Assembly: GCA_045632305.1 (NCBI GenBank)
Contig: JAZQWL010000034.1
Coordinates: 1 to 14,570, forward strand
DNA from: SVTX01 sp045632305
GTDB taxonomy: Bacteria; Bacillota; Clostridia; Oscillospirales; CAG-272
DNA length: 14,570 nucleotides
Direction: 5' to 3'
Shown: positions 1 to 7,842 of the stretch, piece by piece
Layout: the number at the start of each line of letters is the position of its first letter
Numbering within the stretch: the stretch's first letter is position 1
Notes under the pieces: model-generated
Seen by the model: the letters and a program-made list of their open reading frames with translations, nothing else
Database searches by the model: none
Told to the model about the DNA's origin: nothing
Made by a program: the position numbers and the translations under genes

Positions 1-231
1 GGTCGGACGCACCTCCGGTGCACCAGTTGTTCTGCCAAGGGCATAGCTGGGTAGCCGCGTGCGGTTTTGATAAACGCTGAAGGCATCTAAGCGTGAAACA
101 TGCTTCAAGATTAGATATCCCATCATCCAGAATGAGTAAGGGCACTTGTAGACTACGAGTTTGATAGGTCAGAGATGTAAGCACAGTAATGTGTTCAGTT
201 GACTGATACTAATAGCCCGAGGGCTTGAACC
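1..231 (+). rRNA. 23S ribosomal RNA, 3' end (partial)
   Basis: The first ~230 bases match the conserved 3' terminal domain of bacterial 23S rRNA from memory. They include the segment ending GCATCTAAGCGTGAAAC, the block GACTGATACTAATAGCCCGA, and the final GGGCTTGA that normally pairs with the 5' end of the molecule. The 5' part lies outside the window. The exact 3' end (about 230-232) is estimated from the usual ...GGGCTTGA-A-C ending. No 5S rRNA follows; the next recognisable element is a terminator at 345-374. Confidence 0.95.
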
Positions 232-344
232 TCCTTTAGAACTTAGTTCTATATGGTTCATTGTTTGAGTTTCGGTTTCGATCTCAGCTTTGTTTTCCTT
301 TTCGAATGTTAGGTACAACAATAATCAAAATTTATATAGATTCA
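232..344 (+). other. 23S rRNA trailer, no 5S rRNA seen
   Basis: This AT-rich stretch joins the 23S 3' end to the terminator. It is too short and too AT-rich for a 5S rRNA (about 117 nt), and I see no 5S-like conserved segments. It probably belongs to the rRNA primary transcript as a processed trailer. No reading frame here has a ribosome binding site. Confidence 0.6.
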
Positions 345-374
345 GCACGGGTGACCGTGTTTTTTTGTTTTTTT
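345..374 (+). terminator. rRNA operon rho-independent terminator
   Basis: The stem CACGG (346-350) pairs with CCGTG (355-359) around the loop GTGA, and an outer G-T pair can be added. Seven Ts, a G and seven more Ts follow (360-374). It ends the rRNA transcript before the next promoter. Confidence 0.85.
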
Positions 375-415
375 GGACCAAATTGTCCGAGTTTTTTATT
401 TGAGCGTAATTTCGC

Positions 416-444
416 TTGATTTTTTCACTCTTTAGTGATATAAT
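416..444 (+). promoter_or_regulatory. sigma-A-type promoter for the ABC exporter operon
   Basis: A -35 box TTGATT (416-421) and a perfect -10 box TATAAT (439-444) are separated by 17 bp. Transcription would start near 451, about 45 nt before the GTG start at 495. This also argues against translation starting at the in-frame TTG at 444, which lies inside the promoter. Confidence 0.85.
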
Positions 445-494
445 TGCTGTACAGCTTAAATTCAGTAATATTATTGCGGAACAGGAGAAGAACA

Positions 495-1385
495 GTGATA
501 CTTGAACTAAAAAACATAGATAAATCCTTCGGGGAAAAGCAGGTGCTCAAGGGTGTCAGCTTTACTGCCGAGGGTGGAAAAGCGTTCGGGTTGTTAGGTA
601 GAAACGGCGCGGGCAAAACCACGACGATTCGTATACTTATGAACGTATTTCCCGCGAACAGCGGAGAGGTGCTTATGGACGGCAAGCCGATCGATTACAA
701 CAAGGTTGGACTCGGTTATCTTCCCGAGGAGCGCGGACTTTATCCTAAAAAGAAGATCATCGATCAGCTCGTTTATTTTGCGGAGCTCAAGGGAATGAGT
801 AAAAAGGACGCAATCTCTGCGGTCGATTATTGGCTTTCCCGACTTGGAATGACCGAGTACCGTAACAAGCGTCTTGATACACTTTCGAAGGGTAATCAGC
901 AGAAGATACAGCTTATCACGGCGCTCGCGCACGATCCTGAAATTATTATTCTTGACGAGCCGTTTTCGGGACTTGACCCTGTGAATGCGATGCTTTTAAA
1001 GGACGTAGTCAAGGAGCAGATAAAAAAGGGCAAGATCGTGCTTTTCTCGAGTCATCAGATGAGCTATATCGAGGAATTTTGCGACAGTATCGCTATCATA
1101 AATGCGGGCAAGGTAGCGATTTCAGGCGATCTTTACGATATCAAGAGAAATTATCCTCGTAACAAGCTGGTCGTTTCTACAACCTCGCCCGAAAAGATAA
1201 AGAACGATCTTGGAGATGCCTGCGCGCTCTTCGATGACAGAACGCTGATGATACAGCTTTCTTCCCCCGATGAAAAGCAGGAAATGATGAAGAAGCTCAT
1301 TGAGAATTATGACATTGATGAGATAAAGGTTTTCGAGCCCTCACTCAACGACATTTTCGTTGAATTTGCGGGCGCGCAGATATAA
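495..1385 (+). CDS. ABC transporter ATP-binding protein, YhaQ/NatA type
   Basis: This 296-residue cytoplasmic ATPase should power the membrane partner encoded next. Visible motifs: Walker A GRNGAGKTT at 35-43, the family segment PEERGLY at 77-83, signature LSKGNQQK at 130-137 (variant of LSGGQ), Walker B IIILDEP at 150-156, D-loop SGLD at 158-161 and the H-loop histidine at 187. A C-terminal domain of about 90 residues follows, as in the YhaQ and NatA families, and the length is typical. The GTG start at 495 has AGGAG at 483-487 with a 7-nt gap. The longer in-frame TTG start at 444 overlaps the -10 box and is rejected. The stop lies 12 nt before the permease start, so the two genes are co-transcribed. 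The substrate is unknown: NatAB exports Na+, but relatives act on peptides or drugs. Confidence 0.93.
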   Translation: MILELKNIDKSFGEKQVLKGVSFTAEGGKAFGLLGRNGAGKTTTIRILMNVFPANSGEVLMDGKPIDYNKVGLGYLPEERGLYPKKKIIDQLVYFAELKGMSKKDAISAVDYWLSRLGMTEYRNKRLDTLSKGNQQKIQLITALAHDPEIIILDEPFSGLDPVNAMLLKDVVKEQIKKGKIVLFSSHQMSYIEEFCDSIAIINAGKVAISGDLYDIKRNYPRNKLVVSTTSPEKIKNDLGDACALFDDRTLMIQLSSPDEKQEMMKKLIENYDIDEIKVFEPSLNDIFVEFAGAQI

Positions 1386-1397
1386 GGAGGTGGCGAA

Positions 1398-2639
1398 ATG
1401 AAGCAGTTTGGCAAAATTTTAAAGTTCGAGCTTGCGGGCTACCTCAAAAACAGAGTTTTTATAGGAATTACGATATTTCTTATTGCGGTAATCGTGATAG
1501 TTACGTTTATTCCGAATATAATACAGGCGATCGAGAATGACGATTCGGAATCGGTTGAAGCTGAAAAGCCGATCATGCTCGTCTATTCCGAAAATGATAG
1601 CTTGGCTCAAATAGTCAGAGAATACTTTTCGGGCGGCTTTGTTGATTATGAGGTAAAGGTCGCACAGGGCACCCTTGATGACGTTAAGGCGGAAATTACA
1701 AACGAAAATGCCGATTGCGCGTTCATTATGCACAGTGCCTCGTCTTACACTTATTACGTGAATAATCTCTCGATGTATGATACGAATACCGCAATGGCGG
1801 ATACGCTCCTTCAGGAGGTTTACCGCTTCAGCGCAATGGTTGAGGGCGGTCTTTCTCCCGATACTGCGGGCGAGATTTTGTCTGTACAGATCGAGAGCAG
1901 CACTGAAACTCTCGGCAAGGATCAGATGCAGAATTTCTTCTATACCTACATTATGATCTTTGCGCTCTACATGGTCATCATGCTTTACGGACAAATGGTT
2001 GCGACGAACGTGGCAAACGAGAAAAGTTCACGCGCCATGGAGGTGCTTATTACGAGCGCAAAGCCCACGAGTATGATGTTCGGTAAGGTTATCGCCTCTT
2101 GTCTTGCGGGCTTCTTGCAGCTTGTTCTGGTCTTCGGAACGGCGATCCTCTTTTACAATATAAACAAGGAAAGTCTTTCGAATCCCATTATCGCGTCGAT
2201 TTTTGACATTCCGATCGAGCTGTTTATTTATCTGATCATATTCTTTGTGCTTGGTTTCTTGATATACGCGTTCCTTTATGGCGCGGTGGCGTCAACCGTA
2301 TCAAAGCTTGAGGATATCAACACCTCGATCATGCCCATAACTTATCTTTTCATTATCGCGTTTATGGTGGTAATGTTCTCGATGGGAAGCGGAGAGGTCG
2401 ACAATATGGCGATGCTTGTTTGTTCCTATATTCCGTTCACTTCGCCCATGGCAATGTTTACGAGAATTTGTATGAGCACAGTTCCGTGGTATGAGATCGC
2501 AATTTCGATTGCTATTCTTGTCGGATCCACATTTGGAATAGGCGTTCTCGCGGCTAAGATATACCGTATGGGCGTGCTTTTGTACGGAAATTCACCCAAG
2601 ATAGGAAAAATTTTAAAAATGGTGTTTAAAAAGCAGTAA
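1398..2639 (+). CDS. ABC-2 type permease, YhaP/NatB type
   Basis: This 413-residue integral membrane protein is the transport channel for the preceding ATPase. One membrane segment lies near residues 20-42. A large extracytoplasmic domain of about 140 residues follows, then a C-terminal cluster of about five membrane segments from ~180 to ~390. This 1+5 layout is typical of NatB/YhaP proteins (COG1668 from memory). The cytoplasmic loop NEKSSRAMEVLITS, following the second segment, is the conserved ABC-2 coupling motif. A strong AAGGAGGTGG Shine-Dalgarno site (1384-1393) overlaps the stop of the ATPase gene, which indicates translational coupling. The pair forms a complete half-transporter exporter. 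The substrate cannot be told from sequence. Confidence 0.93.
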   Translation: MKQFGKILKFELAGYLKNRVFIGITIFLIAVIVIVTFIPNIIQAIENDDSESVEAEKPIMLVYSENDSLAQIVREYFSGGFVDYEVKVAQGTLDDVKAEITNENADCAFIMHSASSYTYYVNNLSMYDTNTAMADTLLQEVYRFSAMVEGGLSPDTAGEILSVQIESSTETLGKDQMQNFFYTYIMIFALYMVIMLYGQMVATNVANEKSSRAMEVLITSAKPTSMMFGKVIASCLAGFLQLVLVFGTAILFYNINKESLSNPIIASIFDIPIELFIYLIIFFVLGFLIYAFLYGAVASTVSKLEDINTSIMPITYLFIIAFMVVMFSMGSGEVDNMAMLVCSYIPFTSPMAMFTRICMSTVPWYEIAISIAILVGSTFGIGVLAAKIYRMGVLLYGNSPKIGKILKMVFKKQ

Positions 2640-2650
2640 AATAATAAAAT

Positions 2651-2687
2651 TCGCCTCCGCGTTTTGATTTCGGCGGGGGCGATTTTT
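2651..2687 (+). terminator. Terminator of the ABC exporter operon
   Basis: TCGCCTCCGC (2651-2660) pairs with GCGGGGGCGA (2673-2682), including one G-T wobble. A T-run at 2683-2687 follows. It lies 11 nt after the permease stop. Confidence 0.9.
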
Positions 2688-2709
2688 GTATTATTTTGTG
2701 TTTAAAGTA

Positions 2710-2738
2710 TTGAATTTTACAATATATTGTGGTATAAT
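2710..2738 (+). promoter_or_regulatory. Promoter of the V-ATPase G-I-E operon
   Basis: A -35 box TTGAAT (2710-2715) and -10 box TATAAT (2733-2738) have a 17-bp spacer. An extended -10 TG lies at 2730-2731. It sits between a strong terminator and the subunit G gene, so this short operon starts here and is not the tail of a longer one. Confidence 0.88.
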
Positions 2739-2772
2739 CATTTTATAGATAAAATGAGAAAGGTATGGTAAT

Positions 2773-3093
2773 ATGTCAAAAGAAGCTGTACTTCAGATAA
2801 AAGCCGTTGAGGAAGAGGCGAATGGCATTATTCTTGAGGCACAATCTCGCGCCGCTCTTATGATAGAGGACGCGCGAAAGAGCGCCGAGGATGATTATTT
2901 GCGCCACAGAGAAAATCTCAAGGCGGAATATAGCAGACGTGTGGAGCAGGTGGCTTCCGATGCGGAGTTTTTGATATCCGAAAGACTTGGCGAAGCGGAG
3001 AAGGATTCCGAGCTTATCTGCGCTGAGGCGACACCCAATATTCCTCCCGTTGTAAGAGAAATTGTAAGGAGGATCATGAACGAATGTCAATAA
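2773..3093 (+). CDS. V-type ATPase subunit G/H-like peripheral stalk protein
   Basis: This 106-residue, highly charged, Ala/Glu/Arg-rich protein is predicted to be a long helix or coiled coil over residues 5-85. That is typical of the small stalk subunit (G in Thermus, AhaH/NtpF in archaea and clostridia), which pairs with subunit E to hold the catalytic head still. The assignment depends mainly on size, composition and position directly before subunit I, which is the usual order; sequence alone is weak evidence. The ATG at 2773 has GAGAAAGG upstream (2756-2763). The last 10 bases overlap the start of subunit I, so translation is probably coupled. Confidence 0.75.
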   Translation: MSKEAVLQIKAVEEEANGIILEAQSRAALMIEDARKSAEDDYLRHRENLKAEYSRRVEQVASDAEFLISERLGEAEKDSELICAEATPNIPPVVREIVRRIMNECQ

Positions 3094-4712
3094 GCAGAAT
3101 GAGAAAGCTCGTGCTTATCGCTCCGATAGACGAGGTCGATTCCGTTATTAATAAGCTCATCTCACTTCGTTGCATTGGCTTTTCGGACTTTTCTGAAAAG
3201 GAAGGGCAGAGTCTTCTTTGTAAGTGTGACTTTGATACAGAAATTGCGGCGCAGGAGGATCAGATTAAAAGAATAGAAAAGGCAATTTCAGTTCTTTCCA
3301 AGTATTCGAGGGAAAAGATCCGTCTTGGAGACGTAAGAAAAAAGAGCGACCGTGGGGCTTTTGTATCTTCAGGTGAGTGTGGTCTGGCGCGTGATGCCGT
3401 AGAGAAGGCAAATAACGCAATAGACGCGCTTGATTCGGCAGATGCGTGCGAGAACGCGGCAGAAGTGAAGGACGCGTCACAGAGAGCTTTGGCCTCTCTT
3501 ACGCTTGATCTCCAGAAGATATATTTACTTTACGATATTGAGAGAACTAAGCTTGAGATATTAAAGATCAAGGCAAAAGCTTCATACAGTGACACTTGTG
3601 CGTTTGTGCTTGGCTGGATGCCCAAAAAGGCGCAGGAGAGCGTGGAAAACGTACTCTCGGAGCTTCTGTGCGCTTATGAAATAACAGAGCCGGAGGAGGA
3701 CGATGAGCCCCCCGTGCGTATTTCCGGAAATCCCATAACGAGATGCTTTGAATGGATCACGTCGGGATTCGGAACACCAAAGTATTTTTTCTTTGATCCC
3801 ACAATGATTATGAGTATTTTTTTCTTCGTTGCCTTCGGCTTGATGCTTCATGACGTTGGCTACGGATTAATACTTATGATCGTCGGATTTGCGGGCGCGC
3901 CCGTTGTGGGATTGCACTCAAGGGCGAGATCTGTATTTGGTATGCTCGGTATATGCGGTGTATCAAGCGCGATATTCGGAGTATTGCTTGGCGATTGGTT
4001 TGGCAATATGCCGTATGCGATTATGCAGGATCTTTTGGGCCTTGAAGGTGCCAATGAAGCGCTCACCTTATTTAACGGCTTTTGGTTTAAGGCCGTAAGA
4101 ACTCCCGTTTTTTATTTGATAATTTGCCTGGCGTTCGGTGCTTTGCAGATTATTACGAAAATGATAATAAGCTTTATTCTTCTTTGCAAGGAAGGAAAGG
4201 TCGCGCAGGCGATCTTTGAGATCCTTCCGTGGTGGATCATATTTGCGGGAATTGCCACTGTATTTACGGTAAGTCTTGTATTTGGACTTATTGTAGCAGG
4301 TGTAGGCGCGCTTGTGATCCTGGTGTTTCACAGCAGGGATAAAAAGAGCTTTTGGGCAAGACTCGGCTATGGTTTTGTAGGTCTTGGCGCGATAGCGCGC
4401 TATATTGCGGAGCTTGCGAACTATTTGAAGATATTCGCAGTTGGTATGAGTGTGGGCATTGTTACCTACTACGTAAATCTCTTGGGCACTCTTGTCGGTG
4501 ACACGGCGTTTGGATATATTTTCTTTGCGGCAGTAAGCGTTGTGGGACACACGTTGATAATTTGTCTTGCTACGTTCTCCGCGGTCGTGATGGCAAGAAG
4601 CATACAGAAGGAGTTTTTGTCTCCGTTCTGCGCGCGAGACGGTAAGGAATTTATTCCCGCAGTACCATGCGAAAAATATACAATTGATATGATGGAAATG
4701 GAGGCAGTATGA
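3084..4712 (+). CDS. ntpI: V-type ATPase subunit I (a-subunit, membrane stator)
   Basis: This 542-residue stator subunit lines the proton or sodium half-channels beside the c-ring. An N-terminal cytoplasmic coiled-coil domain (about 1-210) is followed by a membrane domain with roughly seven or eight segments (about 230-520). The family motif appears as MLHDVGYGL at 254-262. The segment ANYLKIFAVGMS aligns with the usual SYxRLxALGLA motif in the penultimate helix, but the essential arginine is lysine (K449). The second conserved arginine of the last helix appears kept (R505), followed by EFLSPFCARDGKEFIPA, the normal C-terminal motif. It is about 100 residues shorter than typical NtpI, mainly in the N-terminal domain. 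The start at 3084 has AAGGAGG at 3067-3073. Its stop overlaps the subunit E start (ATGA). Confidence 0.9.
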   Translation: MSISRMRKLVLIAPIDEVDSVINKLISLRCIGFSDFSEKEGQSLLCKCDFDTEIAAQEDQIKRIEKAISVLSKYSREKIRLGDVRKKSDRGAFVSSGECGLARDAVEKANNAIDALDSADACENAAEVKDASQRALASLTLDLQKIYLLYDIERTKLEILKIKAKASYSDTCAFVLGWMPKKAQESVENVLSELLCAYEITEPEEDDEPPVRISGNPITRCFEWITSGFGTPKYFFFDPTMIMSIFFFVAFGLMLHDVGYGLILMIVGFAGAPVVGLHSRARSVFGMLGICGVSSAIFGVLLGDWFGNMPYAIMQDLLGLEGANEALTLFNGFWFKAVRTPVFYLIICLAFGALQIITKMIISFILLCKEGKVAQAIFEILPWWIIFAGIATVFTVSLVFGLIVAGVGALVILVFHSRDKKSFWARLGYGFVGLGAIARYIAELANYLKIFAVGMSVGIVTYYVNLLGTLVGDTAFGYIFFAAVSVVGHTLIICLATFSAVVMARSIQKEFLSPFCARDGKEFIPAVPCEKYTIDMMEMEAV

Positions 4713-5383
4713 CAGGATTTGAAAAACTGAATGAAAAAATCATTTCTGACGCTAAAAATACTGCAGACGGTATAATTTGCAAGGCGCAGGAGGATATTGC
4801 CGCGCTTTTGCGTGAGTATGAAGGCAAGAAGGACGAGGCGCACAGAGAGATCTTTGAGGCGGCTCTGCAGCAGGCAGAGGAGATCAAGGTTGAGGCAAGA
4901 GCAAAAGCTCAGCGAGAGTATGATGCAATCGTCAAAAGCCATAAGGACCGCGTGGTTGCAGATGCGGTAGATGCTGCGGCAAATGAGATCGTTTCTTTTA
5001 AGGACGAGAAATATATAGCTTTTATGTCGGGGCTTTTAGCAAAGGTTTTGTATAGCCAGATGGCGTACGAGAAGGAATGCCTTGAATCGACAGGCGAGAA
5101 CATTGCTCCCGAACAGTACGTGCTTGTTTTGAGAAAGAAGGACAGGGATGCGCACGGCGAGAAGATAATTGCCGCATTGCGCCGCGTAACAGTGGGTAAA
5201 ATTCCTGCGAGCGTGCTTGACAAGGTCGTGCTTTCAAGCAGAACGGCATCCGTTAAGGGCGGGTTCATTCTTGAAGCGGGGGACATGAAGATTGACGCGT
5301 CGATCGATGCTATTATTGAAAACATCAAAAGGGAATACGGCGACGAAATTTCAAGTATGCTTTTTGATGGTGAAGCAAAATAA
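4709..5383 (+). CDS. ntpE: V-type ATPase subunit E (peripheral stalk)
   Basis: This 224-residue protein has the two-part form of V/A-ATPase subunit E: an N-terminal helix (about 1-95, rich in Glu, Lys and Ala) that pairs with subunit G, and a C-terminal alpha/beta domain (about 100-215) that caps the catalytic head. The segment VLSSRTASVKGGFILEAGDMKIDASIDAII matches the family's usual ending of ...GGxxLxxxxGxIxxxxSxxxxL, with GGFIL near residues 178-182. The start overlaps the ntpI stop by 4 nt (ATGA). In most bacterial operons subunit K (c-ring) lies between I and E and subunits C, F, A, B and D follow. Here none is present, and a terminator comes immediately after the stop. Confidence 0.87.
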   Translation: MTGFEKLNEKIISDAKNTADGIICKAQEDIAALLREYEGKKDEAHREIFEAALQQAEEIKVEARAKAQREYDAIVKSHKDRVVADAVDAAANEIVSFKDEKYIAFMSGLLAKVLYSQMAYEKECLESTGENIAPEQYVLVLRKKDRDAHGEKIIAALRRVTVGKIPASVLDKVVLSSRTASVKGGFILEAGDMKIDASIDAIIENIKREYGDEISSMLFDGEAK

Positions 5384-5411
5384 AAAACTGTGGCGGAAGC
5401 CACAGTTTTTT
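5382..5411. terminator. Bidirectional terminator between ntpE and the M6 protease gene
   Basis: A perfect 13-bp stem (AAAAAACTGTGGC 5382-5394 with GCCACAGTTTTTT 5399-5411) encloses the stable tetraloop GGAA. A T-run appears at the 3' side on both strands. It therefore serves ntpE on the plus strand and the protease gene on the minus strand. Confidence 0.92.
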
Positions 5412-5415
5412 TATT

Positions 5416-7704
5416 TTATTTTAATGTAATTGTAATCGAAGCTGTGTTGCTATTCATTGAATTCACAACAAAGTCAAAATTGATGCTTGAGCCATCGTGG
5501 TATCTATAGCTTGAATATTTGCTTGCGAATGAAGCGGACGTGTCGGTGAAAAGTATCTCCGAGGTTGCGTATTCGTCGGTAAGCTCGCAGTAAAGAGTGT
5601 CAACGAAGAGCTTTTCCTCGTCGGAATTGTCATACAGGAAGCCCGTTACGTAGCCGTTATCGTTATTGAACGTTACCTCACCGTATCTGTCGTAGCAAAT
5701 GTGCGCGTCGATATGAAGCACGCGGATACCGTAAACCTTATCGCCGTAATATGCGGGGTATATCGGTTGATCATTTTCGTTGAGAAGATCGGGGGTGTAG
5801 AATTCAATCAGGAAATATTCGTCGTAGATGGAATTTACGCTGTGATTGGAAATGAGGATCGCGTCGCCCGTTTTTGCAAAGGAATTAAGGTCGATCGTGA
5901 TCGAGCCCTTGCCGCTTACAACTATCGGATCTATCCAACCGAGGAGGAGCTTGTTTATGGACGCGTGGTCACCAATATTGCCATCCATCATGTCTGCCCA
6001 GTAGAAGCCGCCCTCTGCGCCCTCGTTTTCGTTATAATCGTAATAATCGTCAAGCCCCATCAGGTGTCCCGTTTCGTGGATGTAGGTGTGAGCGTCGATG
6101 TTGATGTTTTCGCTGTAGTCGGTTTCCTCAAACATGAAGTCAGTGCCCGCAAATCCGTAGTAGCAGGCATAAACGCCGTCAACCTCGATCTCCGAGGGTG
6201 TCCAGTAAACGTATGCCCAATAGTCGGAGTCGCCCTCGTAGTCAACAGGGCAGTTGTAGATGAGCCAGATGGCGTCTATGTATCCGTCACTATTGGAATC
6301 GTAGTCGGAAAAGTCGATCTCGTCATCGTAGTATTCAAGTATTTCGTCAAGGATCAATGTCGAGCCGTAGTATCCGTCGCTATCGTATGAGCCGTAGTAA
6401 GATTTATTGCGGCTGGGTGAAAACCACTCGTCAAGCACGTCGAAATCGAGATTCAGCTTGCCGTAGGAGGAAACTGAATAATATTCAGTAACACTGTACC
6501 AGCCGGTCTGTGCCTGTGTGCCGTTGAAAGCGATCTCGATGTTCTCGAGCATGTCATAGCCGGCGTTTGATGAATCAAGATTTACGGGAACTACAAGAAC
6601 CTTTGGTGAGCCACTGGAGGGAAGGCAACCCTCGGTCATAGGGCCGTTGGTGTCAAGCGAGTCTGTAAAGTGCTTTCTGCTTGAGGTAGGTGTTCCTGTC
6701 GGTACGTCATCGGTATTTCCGCCGCCGACGTCATCGCCGCCCGTGTTACCGCCCTGGCTTAAATAAACAATTTCAATATTCGTAATTCTTGCCTGACCGT
6801 TGCTGGCCGATCCCGCATTACCGACACTGAAGGTCACCTTAGATGCGTTAACGTTAACGGTTGCGCCCGAATTGACGGTCGAGCCGTTCAGGACAAGACG
6901 TCCGCTGTTGTTTGAAATATATGTGATCTTGACAGACTTGATAATTTGTCCGTTTGATGCGGAAATCGTAATTTTTGCCTGCTCGTTCTGATAGAGGCGC
7001 CAGCTATCGTCACTTGCGTAATATTTTCCCGTGTGCTGTCCTCCGCTTACAGAAGCGGTAATTGTAGAATTGATCTTGAGCGACGTGTATTTCGTGCTGT
7101 CCGACCAGTTCATGTCCGAAATTGAAACGCTTACCTTTTTTTCTTCACCTTCGGGAGCGGTAGTCTGTTCCTCGGTAGTCTGTTCCTCGGTAGTCTGTTC
7201 CTCAGTAGTTTGCTCCTCGGTAGTCTGTTCCTCAGTAGTTACTTCCTCGGTAGTCTGTTCCTCGGTAGATTGTTCCTCGGTAGATTGTTCCTCGGTAGTT
7301 TGCTCCTCGGTAGTCTGTTCCTCAGTGGACTGTTCCTCGGTAGTTTGCTCCTCGGTAGTTTGCTCCTCGGTAGACTGTTCCTCGGTAGTTATCTCTTCAG
7401 TCGTTACTTCTTCGGTGGTCGTCTCTTCAGCAGAAGGCGCGTCCGTAGTCGGCTCTTCCTCCGCGTTGAGCTTTGCAATAATGCCCGTCTGGGTTTCACC
7501 GCAGGAGCAATATCTGATCTTTTCTCCCGTTTCCGTGACGGTGGGTTCTTTTATAACTTCCCATTCACCGAAATAGTGAGTATGGGTTGTAGGATTTTCG
7601 TTAGGTGTTTCTGCAGGACTGTTTTGATTTGAAGAGCTGCAGGACGTGATCATCATCATACAGATGATCAGTAATACAGATAAAAATCTTATTTTCTTAT
7701 TCAT
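5416..7704 (-). CDS. Secreted M6-type metalloprotease lipoprotein
   Basis: This 762-residue protein is predicted to be exported and lipid-anchored: basic start, hydrophobic core, and lipobox ITSC with the modified cysteine at 22. Residues 41-80 form a small repeat of the type HYFGEWEV...YCSCGETQTG, common in clostridial surface proteins. A Thr/Glu/Gln linker of about 18 five-residue repeats spans ~95-183. A beta-rich domain of unknown binding role covers ~190-318. The catalytic part (~340-762) carries the zinc site HETGHLMGLDD (H543, E544, H547) and the downstream MMDGNIGDHASINKLLLGW, the usual M6 (immune-inhibitor-A-like) pattern. The substrate is unknown; a role in degrading extracellular protein is inferred. 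The start has TCCTCC (AGGAGGA on the minus strand) at 7711-7717. The gene is alone between its own promoter and terminator. Confidence 0.9.
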   Translation of the reverse strand: MNKKIRFLSVLLIICMMMITSCSSSNQNSPAETPNENPTTHTHYFGEWEVIKEPTVTETGEKIRYCSCGETQTGIIAKLNAEEEPTTDAPSAEETTTEEVTTEEITTEEQSTEEQTTEEQTTEEQSTEEQTTEEQTTEEQSTEEQSTEEQTTEEVTTEEQTTEEQTTEEQTTEEQTTEEQTTAPEGEEKKVSVSISDMNWSDSTKYTSLKINSTITASVSGGQHTGKYYASDDSWRLYQNEQAKITISASNGQIIKSVKITYISNNSGRLVLNGSTVNSGATVNVNASKVTFSVGNAGSASNGQARITNIEIVYLSQGGNTGGDDVGGGNTDDVPTGTPTSSRKHFTDSLDTNGPMTEGCLPSSGSPKVLVVPVNLDSSNAGYDMLENIEIAFNGTQAQTGWYSVTEYYSVSSYGKLNLDFDVLDEWFSPSRNKSYYGSYDSDGYYGSTLILDEILEYYDDEIDFSDYDSNSDGYIDAIWLIYNCPVDYEGDSDYWAYVYWTPSEIEVDGVYACYYGFAGTDFMFEETDYSENINIDAHTYIHETGHLMGLDDYYDYNENEGAEGGFYWADMMDGNIGDHASINKLLLGWIDPIVVSGKGSITIDLNSFAKTGDAILISNHSVNSIYDEYFLIEFYTPDLLNENDQPIYPAYYGDKVYGIRVLHIDAHICYDRYGEVTFNNDNGYVTGFLYDNSDEEKLFVDTLYCELTDEYATSEILFTDTSASFASKYSSYRYHDGSSINFDFVVNSMNSNTASITITLK
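7159..7437 (-). repeat. In-frame 15-bp tandem repeats encoding TTEEQ
   Basis: About 18 copies of a degenerate 15-bp unit (plus-strand form GGTAGTCTGTTCCTC) lie inside the M6 protease gene. They encode (T/S)TEEQ, with TTEEV and TTEEI variants at the N-terminal side. They form a flexible, acidic stalk between the membrane-proximal part and the binding and catalytic domains. Copies differ by synonymous or T/S changes, so copy number can change by slippage without breaking the frame. Confidence 0.9.
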
Positions 7705-7739
7705 AAGATTTCCTCCTTTTAAGGTATCGATATGTAAAT

Positions 7740-7768
7740 ATTATATCACCATTTTAGTTTAAAGTCAA
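7740..7768 (-). promoter_or_regulatory. Promoter of the M6 protease gene
   Basis: On the minus strand, TTGACT (7763-7768) and TATAAT (7740-7745) are separated by 17 bp, with an extended -10 TGA. The Shine-Dalgarno site lies about 25 nt downstream. Confidence 0.9.
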
Positions 7769-7786
7769 CAAAATGAAAAAAATATG

Positions 7787-7792
7787 TATAAT
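7787..7792 (+). promoter_or_regulatory. Possible -10 box for the 58-residue protein gene
   Basis: TATAAT on the plus strand lies about 50 nt before the ATG at 7843. No good -35 hexamer is at the right distance, since that place is taken by the -35 box of the divergent protease promoter. A real promoter here would overlap the protease promoter and might compete with it. Confidence 0.4.
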
Positions 7793-7842
7793 TTTGAGAT
7801 ATTTACAAATGATAATAAAAAATAAAAACCAAGGAGATAAAA

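Noticed and set aside
444..494. N-terminal extension of the ABC ATPase from the TTG at 444
   Set aside because: The TTG overlaps the -10 box; the GTG at 495 has a proper Shine-Dalgarno site and gives the normal family N-terminus.
2776..3090. Minus-strand frame opposite subunit G
   Set aside because: It has no ribosome site and no promoter; the plus-strand gene is supported by operon position and overlap with ntpI.
5701..6390. Long open frame on the plus strand inside the M6 protease gene
   Set aside because: It lacks a ribosome site and promoter, its product has no recognisable domain, and the minus-strand gene has a signal peptide, a zinc motif and proper signals.
7031..7632. Plus-strand frames encoding CSSVV or LGSLFLG repeats
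   Set aside because: They are mirror products of the 15-bp repeats in the protease stalk; any frame through such repeats stays open.
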